This document shows positions 1 through 4,659 of a DNA stretch of 5,368 nt, in pieces. The DNA lies in contig JYHA01000138.1 of the NCBI GenBank assembly GCA_000970895.1, forward strand, positions 1-5,368, read 5' to 3'. Each line of letters opens with the position of its first letter. Positions within the stretch are counted from its first letter, which is position 1. The notes beneath the pieces were generated by a model that was not told the DNA's origin, ran no database searches, and saw nothing but the letters and a program-made list of their open reading frames with translations. This DNA is from Candidatus Arcanibacter lacustris (GTDB lineage: Bacteria; Pseudomonadota; Alphaproteobacteria; Rickettsiales; Arcanibacteraceae). The translations under genes were made by a program, and so were the position numbers.

Positions 1-20
1 TTTTATTTTTTGGCCTACTC

Positions 21-66
21 AATAAAAAAATCTTTAAATATCTTGATATTAGAAGATTTTTTTATT
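21..66. terminator. AT-rich bidirectional terminator-like palindrome
   Basis: The two 22-base arms (21-42 and 45-66) are complementary except for one G-T wobble and one A-A mismatch, around a 2-base centre. The outer part is a run of seven A followed by TCTT, mirrored by AAGA and a run of seven T. Each strand therefore reads a stem ending in a T-tract, as in an intrinsic terminator that works in both directions. The stem is almost pure A/T, so its stability is modest. It probably isolates the porin transcript from whatever lies to the left of the window. No gene is visible in 1-225. Confidence 0.55.
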
Positions 67-97
67 TTCGTATTCCATTAAAATAAAAAGCGATATG

Positions 98-103
98 TAT
101 AAT
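98..103 (+). promoter_or_regulatory. Candidate -10 box for the porin gene
   Basis: A perfect TATAAT is present about 120 bases upstream of the porin start. No convincing -35 box lies 16-19 bases before it; the nearest is TTCCAT at 73-78. A TG directly precedes the box but without the one-base gap of a true extended -10. In AT-rich sequence this hexamer can arise by chance. If real, the porin mRNA has a 5' leader of roughly 115 bases. Confidence 0.3.
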
Positions 104-225
104 TATTTATGGTATTTGATATAACTCAAGATAAAAATCTCAACAATCCAAATTTGTTAATACAATGTTAGCAAAGGCAATATATATTTCATGCTCAACC
201 TAAATTAACCAAGTGAGGATTTTAT

Positions 226-1605
226 ATGAATAAATACTATAAAAAGGCTATTATTGGTACTGCTCTTATTTCGAGTTTGCTTGTGAGCACAGCATTTGCT
301 GACGATCATAAGCATAAACATCACCATAAACTAGATCATAAGCTAAAAATGCTAGAAGAAAAAATAGCTAAATTAGAACATGATGTAGAAAAAAATCAAG
401 CTCAAGAACATAAAAAGACTAATGGAGTTAAATTTTCTCTAGTACCTGGTCCTAAATTTGAATCAGAAGATGGTAAATATAGCCTAATGATTGGTGGTTA
501 TGTAATGAATCACTGGGGTTTCTTTAGTGGAGATAAAGCTACGACAAAACATAGATCGGGTTCAACCATGAAAAATGCTAGAATTAGCATAAGTGGTAAT
601 TTCGGACCAGATTGGTCTTATAAATTAGAAAATAATTTTGTAGGATCTAATAATACTGTTGGTGCAGCTGCTGGTACTGCTGGTTCTGCAAGTTATAATA
701 AGATTGGTGATGCTTATATAGCATATTCAGGTATCGATCATCTTAATATTAAAGTTGGTCAAATGCTTGAGCCAATTAGTTTAGATTGGTTAAGAAAACC
801 TACAAATCTAGCTTTTTTTGAGAATGCTCTAATATCTAATCTTGCTCCTGGAAAAGAATTAGGCTTTGCTTTAAATGCTTATCATAAATATGGTACATTA
901 ACAGCTGGATTTTATGGCAATAATGCGGCATCAGGAAATCAGATGAATCAACATAGTTCTTTTGCAGCACGTGCAACTTTGTTACCGATTCATGATGAAA
1001 ATAGCTTGGTGCATTTTGCTGTATCAGGAAATGTAGCAAGACCTGAAAAAACTTCTACTTCAACTGGTAGATCTGTGAGCTATAGTTCATATCCTGCAAC
1101 GCAAATAGCAAGTAAATTGGTAACAGCTTCTATTGCTAATGTTACTAATACAAAATTACTAGGTTATGAAACTGCCTTGATGTATAAGAATTTTTCTTTG
1201 ATAGGTGAGTATCTACAAACTACAGTTAGTCGTACTGGTAATAAGGCAGTTAAATTCAAAGGTCACTATATTCAAGCTGGCTGGGTGTTAACTGGTGAAA
1301 AAGTTGGTTACGATGCTAAGTCTGGTGCTTTAACAGGCGTTACTCCTGCTAATAGCTTCGACTTAAAAGCTGGTCATTGGGGAGCTGTTGAGTTAGTCGC
1401 AAGATATAATTATCTAGACCTAAATGATAGAAAAAATAATATTCTAGGTGGCTCTCTCAAAGAATATGATACAGCTCTTAATTGGTATGCTAATAATTAT
1501 GTTAAATTATCTGCACAATATTCGAAGATTAAAGCAGATAAACATGCTGTAGTACCAAATAATAAATATAATGCTTACTTGTTTGGTGCGCAATTTGCGT
1601 TCTAG
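226..1605 (+). CDS. Outer-membrane porin, phosphate-selective porin OprO/OprP-like
   Basis: This 459-residue protein is probably a trimeric beta-barrel porin that lets small, possibly anionic, solutes cross the outer membrane. Residues 1-25 are a signal peptide: KYYKK, a hydrophobic core, and an AFA cleavage site before Asp26. A His/Lys-rich stretch follows at 26-39 (His28, 30, 32, 33, 34, 38), then a heptad-like coiled coil at about 36-60, as found at the N-terminus of many OprO/OprP-type porins. The barrel begins near residue 70. It has family-style segments: PGPKFES.DGKYSLMIGGYV at 74-93, and RISISGNFGPDWSYKLENNF at about 119-138. The chain ends in Phe (FGAQFAF), the usual outer-membrane assembly signal. 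The start is supported by GAGGA at 215-219, six bases before ATG. The gene seems monocistronic, between the palindromes at 21-66 and 1632-1663. Family assignment is by pattern, and substrate selectivity cannot be read from the sequence. Confidence 0.88.
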   Translation: MNKYYKKAIIGTALISSLLVSTAFADDHKHKHHHKLDHKLKMLEEKIAKLEHDVEKNQAQEHKKTNGVKFSLVPGPKFESEDGKYSLMIGGYVMNHWGFFSGDKATTKHRSGSTMKNARISISGNFGPDWSYKLENNFVGSNNTVGAAAGTAGSASYNKIGDAYIAYSGIDHLNIKVGQMLEPISLDWLRKPTNLAFFENALISNLAPGKELGFALNAYHKYGTLTAGFYGNNAASGNQMNQHSSFAARATLLPIHDENSLVHFAVSGNVARPEKTSTSTGRSVSYSSYPATQIASKLVTASIANVTNTKLLGYETALMYKNFSLIGEYLQTTVSRTGNKAVKFKGHYIQAGWVLTGEKVGYDAKSGALTGVTPANSFDLKAGHWGAVELVARYNYLDLNDRKNNILGGSLKEYDTALNWYANNYVKLSAQYSKIKADKHAVVPNNKYNAYLFGAQFAF

Positions 1606-1631
1606 TTAGTTTGTTTTATGTAGTGTTTTAC

Positions 1632-1663
1632 CGTCAATTAGGGAATATTATCCCTAATTGACG
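1632..1663. terminator. 13-bp perfect hairpin downstream of the porin
   Basis: CGTCAATTAGGGA (1632-1644) is perfectly complementary to 1651-1663 around the 6-base loop ATATTA. After a bulged C1631, TTA (1628-1630) can also pair with TAA (1664-1666). The hairpin starts 26 bases after the porin stop codon, so it probably forms the 3' end of that mRNA. No T-tract follows on either strand, so it is not a classical intrinsic terminator. It may act as an RNA-stabilising or factor-assisted 3' end. Its right arm overlaps the -35 box of the next promoter. Confidence 0.6.
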
Positions 1664-1686
1664 TAATACCAAATGCCATAAATAAT
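1658..1686 (+). promoter_or_regulatory. Sigma-70-type promoter for the 67-codon ORF
   Basis: TTGACG (1658-1663, five of six matches to TTGACA) and AATAAT (1681-1686, five of six to TATAAT) are separated by exactly 17 bases. Transcription would start near 1692-1694, about a dozen bases before the ATG at 1705, leaving a very short leader with no Shine-Dalgarno site. The -35 box lies inside the right arm of the 1632-1663 hairpin. The match is good, but in AT-rich DNA it remains a prediction. Confidence 0.5.
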
Positions 1687-1704
1687 TTAATGTTGTGTTT
1701 TTAG

Positions 1705-1908
1705 ATGTCGATAATAAATAAAATAAAAAATCTACTAGGTGATCACCATATAGAAAATGAGATATTAGTATTAAATAAACTAGTACAAGAAGAGGAAGCT
1801 GTTCAGGCCACCTTTCATACAGGAAATATGAAAGCTCCAGTGATTGCTAAAAAAGAATATCACCATGTAAATACTATTGAGGATATCATTGATCAAATGA
1901 AGAAATAA
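1705..1908 (+). CDS. Small hypothetical protein, 67 residues
   Basis: I do not recognise this protein. It is soluble-looking, with no signal peptide or membrane segment. It is rich in charged residues (8 Lys, about 10 Asp/Glu, 5 His) and probably mostly helical: a first helix at about 1-32 (Ile-Asn-Lys-Ile-Lys through Leu-Val-Gln-Glu-Glu-Glu), a loop around Gly40-Asn41, and a short C-terminal helix (IEDIIDQMKK). Its reality is supported by a well-spaced promoter just upstream (1658-1686), no competing ORF on either strand, and a long hairpin at its end. Against it are its shortness and the lack of a Shine-Dalgarno site before the ATG, although the predicted transcript would be nearly leaderless. 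The last codons (1883-1898) form one arm of the 1883-1928 hairpin. No function is proposed. Confidence 0.6.
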   Translation: MSIINKIKNLLGDHHIENEILVLNKLVQEEEAVQATFHTGNMKAPVIAKKEYHHVNTIEDIIDQMKK

Positions 1909-1928
1909 TATTATTTGATCAATGATAT
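1883..1928. terminator. 16-bp perfect hairpin overlapping the 3' end of the small ORF
   Basis: Bases 1883-1898 are perfectly complementary to 1913-1928, and two further pairs (one G-T) extend the stem into the 14-base loop. The left arm encodes Asp-Ile-Ile-Asp-Gln of the small ORF's C-terminus. The TAA stop (1906-1908) lies in the loop. No T-tract follows on either strand. It most likely marks the end of the + transcript, and lies between two convergent genes. A second partner, 1939-1952, can pair with 1875-1888 with a single bulged G, so two mutually exclusive folds are possible. Confidence 0.55.
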
Positions 1929-1971
1929 AAGGCGTGAATTGATATCTCAATACCACAAATTTTAGTTTTAG

Positions 1972-1998
1972 AAAAAGTTAGATAATCACCTAATTATC
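1972..1998 (-). terminator. Weak terminator of the acidic orphan gene
   Basis: Read on the - strand, GATAAT (1998-1993) and ATTATC (1986-1981) form a 6-bp stem with a 6-base loop, overlapping the TAA stop codon at 1994-1996. Four bases later comes a run of five T (1976-1972). The layout is that of an intrinsic terminator, but the stem is short and A/T-rich. Confidence 0.3.
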
Positions 1999-2464
1999 CA
2001 TTTAAGTAAGGTGAGCTTACATCAAGGCCATAAAAAGTGGCAACTGGTGCTTCTGCATGAGCAACAGGATAATAACTTCCACCTGAATTCTCTGTTGCGA
2101 TTATGTTTTCAAATGTTGTTGCAATAAATTCTATTACTTCTTCTACAGTACCATTATCTGTTCTATCATTTGGATCTAACATTCTCATAAGGTTTGTAGT
2201 ATATAACCCAAGAAAATCAGGGTTTATTCTTTCTAGATGTTCTATTGCTTGACTTAGTCTGATAATTTCTGCAACTTGTTGGCGTAAGTTTGGATCTAAA
2301 GGGCTATTTGGTAATAGTTGATCCATTTGTATAAAAGTGCCACGAAATTCATCAAGGTCCCAAGGATTTGATGGTCTGATTGAGTCATCTACTGAATTCA
2401 TTAAATCACGAAAATATTGTTCTTCATCTTCAGTATAGGGATTTGAGTTAGTTGTGTTTTTCAA
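1994..2464 (-). CDS. Acidic hypothetical protein, 156 residues, TTG start
   Basis: I do not recognise this protein. It is strongly acidic (13 Asp and 13 Glu against 8 Arg and a single Lys), which is odd beside its lysine-rich neighbours. There is no signal peptide or membrane segment. The N-terminal third is polar and proline-containing (RPSNPWDLDEF around residues 30-40, then LPNSPLDPNLRQQ). Two probable amphipathic helices follow, at about 59-79 (LRQQVAEIIRLSQAIEHLERI) and 107-123 (TVEEVIEFIATTFENII). The tail from about 127 is Gly/Ser/Tyr/Ala-rich and probably flexible. The start codon is TTG (2462-2464), chosen because AAAGGA lies seven bases upstream. The next in-frame Met is at residue 22. 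The gene is convergent with the small ORF on its left and codirectional with dxr, but separated from it by 347 bases, so it probably has its own promoter. It could be a secreted or host-interacting protein, but nothing seen proves this. Confidence 0.65.
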   Translation of the reverse strand: MKNTTNSNPYTEDEEQYFRDLMNSVDDSIRPSNPWDLDEFRGTFIQMDQLLPNSPLDPNLRQQVAEIIRLSQAIEHLERINPDFLGLYTTNLMRMLDPNDRTDNGTVEEVIEFIATTFENIIATENSGGSYYPVAHAEAPVATFYGLDVSSPYLNG

Positions 2465-2471
2465 GCTTATT

Positions 2472-2477
2472 TCCTTT
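2472..2477 (-). promoter_or_regulatory. Shine-Dalgarno site that fixes the TTG start
   Basis: AAAGGA on the - strand ends seven bases before the TTG at 2464-2462. It is the clearest ribosome-binding site on the - strand of this window, and it is the reason for preferring TTG over the internal Met at codon 22. Confidence 0.55.
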
Positions 2478-2511
2478 GTTTTTTGTTAATTTAATTTAAA
2501 TAAATTCATCT

Positions 2512-2535
2512 TAATTAAAATAGATATTTTAATTA
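2512..2535. repeat. Perfect 11-bp AT inverted repeat upstream of the acidic orphan gene
   Basis: TAATTAAAATA (2512-2522) is mirrored exactly at 2525-2535 around a GA centre. It lies about 48 bases upstream of the TTG start of the acidic protein, where an operator or promoter-spanning palindrome would be expected. It could equally be a weak hairpin at the end of the dxr transcript. It contains only A and T apart from one G in the centre, so chance is a serious alternative. Confidence 0.35.
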
Positions 2536-2661
2536 TTTACACGAAAGAGCCTGTCTTTGTAAGATACTTTATTTGGTAAAGCAAGCTTTGTATAGATCCG
2601 ATGCAAAGAAAAGAGCATTTTTTCGAATTTAAGTTATGGATCTAGCTCAATGAATTTGTGA
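2536..2661. other. Non-coding stretch with no recognised feature
   Basis: This is the left part of the 347-base gap between the acidic gene and dxr. It is less A/T-biased than the spacer on its left. It shows only small hairpins (2544-2558, 2567-2581), a 7-bp inverted repeat TAGATCC/GGATCTA (2593-2599 and 2638-2644), and short open frames of up to about 20 codons. AATTTAAGTT at 2626-2635 is mirrored by AACTTAAATT at 2804-2813, outside the 130-bp element, though such AT words are common. I see no gene, RNA or promoter that I can defend. Confidence 0.4.
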
Positions 2662-2791
2662 TATAGTGTTTTCATTTAATGTTTACAGGTCGTCGATGTA
2701 CTCGGGTTCTTCGGTGCTCATGTACTAAGATGTACATTCCGCTCCTCGACCACTCGCTCTCCTACTGTAAACAATAACTGAAAACACTATA
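2662..2791. repeat. 130-bp palindromic element with 27-bp terminal inverted repeats
   Basis: The left arm 2662-2688 (starting TATAGTGTTTTCA) and right arm 2765-2791 (ending TGAAAACACTATA) are inverted copies with 25 of 27 positions matching. The 76-base core (2689-2764) is over half G+C, far above its surroundings. The core holds three copies of ATGTAC (2696, 2720, 2730), a 6-bp hairpin ATGTAC/GTACAT (2720-2725 with 2732-2737), and GTCG/CGAC (2689-2692 with 2747-2750), which extends the main stem past a bulge. The flanks TGTGA (2657-2661) and AGTGA (2792-2796) agree in four of five bases, a possible eroded target duplication. Alternatively, the TA at each outer end could be an IS630/mariner-style TA target. 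There is no transposase. The size and shape fit a MITE or a Rickettsia-palindromic-element-like repeat, but I cannot assign it to a named family. It lies 20 bases after the dxr stop codon and could also end that transcript. Confidence 0.75.
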
Positions 2792-2811
2792 AGTGAAGGG
2801 AGGAACTTAAA

Positions 2812-3963
2812 TTAAGTTTTTGTAATGTGCGTAGCAAAAACTCTTGCTTTTTCATCTATTTCTAAAATTTGTTCGATATTTTTAGGGTTTTCTGTAGAGA
2901 ATTTATCTAGAGTACGTGCGACAATATCCACAATATCAGTAAATTTAATTTTTCCCTTTAGGAATCTATCTACTGCCACTTCATTTGCCCCGTTCATAAT
3001 AATTTGTGCGCCAAGTCCTAATTTTACAACATTAGTTACTAATTTTAGGCTTGGGAATTTTGCTAAATCTGGCTCTAAAAATGTCAATTTCGCTATTTGG
3101 CTTAAATTTAACTTAGCTAAATTATTACTTTTTCTTACCGGATAATTAAGGGCAAAATCAATAGGAATTCTCATATCCGCAATGCCCATTTGAGCCAAAG
3201 TTGATCCATCAATATAAGAAACCATACTATGGACAATTGATTCTGGGTGAATGATGGGCGTAATTTTTTCAATATCAATTTTAAATAGATAGTAAGCTTC
3301 AATAATTTCTAATACTTTATTCATCATAGTGGCTGAATCAATAGAAATTTTAGAGCCCATTTTCCATCTCGGGTGATTTAATGCTTGTGAGATAGTAACT
3401 GATGATAGCTGATCTAGGGGTAAGTCTAAAAATGGTCCGCCAGATGCTGTTAATATTATTTTATCTACATAATGAGGGTTGTCAAAGTCAAAAATTTGGA
3501 AAATAGCATTATGTTCTGAATCAACAGGAATAATTTTAACATTATTTTTGCTCGCTGCATCTAACATCAAATCACCTGCGCAGACTAAGCTTTCTTTATT
3601 GGCCAAAGCTATATTACAACCAGCATTAATAGCTCCCATGGTTGGCTTTAATCCTGCCATACCCACTATTGCTGACATTGTTATATCGGTTTTTTCTCCA
3701 GCTGCATCTACAAGGGAATTTTTACCAGTGAAGATTTTTATTTTACTGCCTGATAGTAGCTCCTGGGCCCTAGGGTATAATGATTCATCTTCAAATGCTA
3801 TGATTTTTGCATCAAATTCTAAAGCTTGGCTACATAAAAGTTCGATATTATTATTTGCAGTAAGAGCAATTATTTTAAATCTATCTTTTTCTTGGGCGAT
3901 AATGTCCAATGTATTTCTACCGATAGTGCCGGTCGATCCAAGAATCGATAAGGTTTTTATCAC
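2812..3963 (-). CDS. dxr: 1-deoxy-D-xylulose 5-phosphate reductoisomerase
   Basis: This cytosolic enzyme rearranges and reduces 1-deoxy-D-xylulose 5-phosphate to 2-C-methyl-D-erythritol 4-phosphate with NADPH and a divalent metal. It is the committed step of the MEP route to IPP and DMAPP. The 383-residue length is normal for the family. The NADPH-binding Rossmann motif GSTGTIG is at 9-15 and NKES at 122-125. The metal ligands are Asp148 and Glu150 in PVDSEHNA, and Glu219. GGPF is at 175-178. The catalytic-loop His197-Pro-Arg-Trp200 leads into SKISIDSATMMNK ending at Lys216, and NGANEVAVD is at 324-332. All main active-site residues are present. The one deviation is Val217, where Gly is usual in NKGLE. 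Translation starts at GTG (3963-3961), directly after the cdsA stop codon, with a weak GGGG about ten bases upstream. The start matches the family's N-terminus, so reinitiation after cdsA is likely. It is the last gene of the uppS-cdsA-dxr operon. Confidence 0.97.
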   Translation of the reverse strand: MIKTLSILGSTGTIGRNTLDIIAQEKDRFKIIALTANNNIELLCSQALEFDAKIIAFEDESLYPRAQELLSGSKIKIFTGKNSLVDAAGEKTDITMSAIVGMAGLKPTMGAINAGCNIALANKESLVCAGDLMLDAASKNNVKIIPVDSEHNAIFQIFDFDNPHYVDKIILTASGGPFLDLPLDQLSSVTISQALNHPRWKMGSKISIDSATMMNKVLEIIEAYYLFKIDIEKITPIIHPESIVHSMVSYIDGSTLAQMGIADMRIPIDFALNYPVRKSNNLAKLNLSQIAKLTFLEPDLAKFPSLKLVTNVVKLGLGAQIIMNGANEVAVDRFLKGKIKFTDIVDIVARTLDKFSTENPKNIEQILEIDEKARVFATHITKT

Positions 3964-4659
3964 TTAAAAAATACCCCATTTATCAAATAATAATACCGCA
4001 ACTACTTTTGGAGCAACTGGTACTAAACTATCTACCCTATCTAATATGCCACCATGACCTGGTACCATTTTTCCACTATCTTTAACATTGAAATGACGCT
4101 TGATCCATGATTCAACCATATCGCCAATTTGTCCATAGATAGATAATACGATACTCATTAAAATTAAAATATCAGGTCTTTGTGAACCAGTAAGTTTCGC
4201 CGTTGCATAACCAACTCCTGTTGATGCTAAAACACCAGCTACAAAGCCAGACCAAGTTTTGTTAGGGCTTATACTTGGCCATATTTTCCAACCACCAACA
4301 GTGCTTCCTACTAGATAGGCTGCAATATCAGTAGCCCAGACATTGGCTAACAACCAAAATATTATACTCATACCTTTATGTTGTTCTCTAATCCAGATTA
4401 AAGACAAGCAAGGTAGTAAGATATAAAATAAACCAATGATTTTCCACATCATATTTTGCTTATCTGTAGCGTCTTTATTTTTAGTTACTTCACTCCATTC
4501 AAAAGCCATTAATACAGCCATTACCAAAATCATCCCCTTGAAGAAAAAACTTCCCAAATAAACATCATAAATTACAATAGGAGCAGCGATCAGCGCAGTT
4601 AAGCTTCTTACCATGAAGTTTTTATTGAAAATGCTTGATTGGTTATTTTGTTTTGCCAT
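3964..4659 (-). CDS. cdsA: Phosphatidate cytidylyltransferase (CDP-diglyceride synthase)
   Basis: This integral inner-membrane enzyme joins CTP and phosphatidic acid to give CDP-diacylglycerol, the precursor of phosphatidylethanolamine, phosphatidylglycerol and cardiolipin. The protein has 231 residues with several hydrophobic segments (about 20-35, 38-54, 74-90, 98-118, 138-153, 164-178). The family signature is complete: Ser184, then Lys193-Asp194-Ser-Gly196, PGHGGILDR at 200-208, and Asp210. SPNKTWSG at 131-138 and TDIAAYLVG at 110-118 are also typical. The frame opens upstream to an ATG at 4710, but those extra 17 residues are just uppS read in another frame. The ATG at 4659-4657, with AGAGAG seven bases before it, gives the normal length and starts MAKQ. 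It overlaps the end of uppS by 17 bases, and its stop codon abuts the dxr GTG, so the three genes are probably translated in series. Confidence 0.95.
   Translation of the reverse strand: MAKQNNQSSIFNKNFMVRSLTALIAAPIVIYDVYLGSFFFKGMILVMAVLMAFEWSEVTKNKDATDKQNMMWKIIGLFYILLPCLSLIWIREQHKGMSIIFWLLANVWATDIAAYLVGSTVGGWKIWPSISPNKTWSGFVAGVLASTGVGYATAKLTGSQRPDILILMSIVLSIYGQIGDMVESWIKRHFNVKDSGKMVPGHGGILDRVDSLVPVAPKVVAVLLFDKWGIF

Noticed and set aside
116..125. TTGATA/TATAAC as a second porin promoter
   Set aside because: TTGATA (116-121) has no -10 box 16-18 bases downstream, and TATAAC (120-125) has no -35 at the right distance.
836..1039. 67-codon open frame on the - strand inside the porin gene
   Set aside because: It lies wholly within the well-supported porin, antisense to it, and its peptide shows no domain or start signal.
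1632..1663. Classical intrinsic terminator of the porin
   Set aside because: The stem is strong but no T-run follows on either strand, so it is described only as a terminator-like hairpin.
2662..2791. Intact insertion sequence or CRISPR unit
   Set aside because: There is no transposase and no room for one. The ATGTAC copies are irregularly spaced and too short to be CRISPR repeats.
2825..3145. 106-codon + strand frame antisense to dxr
   Set aside because: It is the antisense shadow of dxr. The AGGGAGGA at 2797-2804 looks like a ribosome-binding site but is about 20 bases from the ATG, too far to be useful.
3479..3967. 162-codon + strand frame antisense to dxr
   Set aside because: It is fully antisense to a complete, motif-verified dxr, and its hydrophobic composition is what the complement of that frame would produce.
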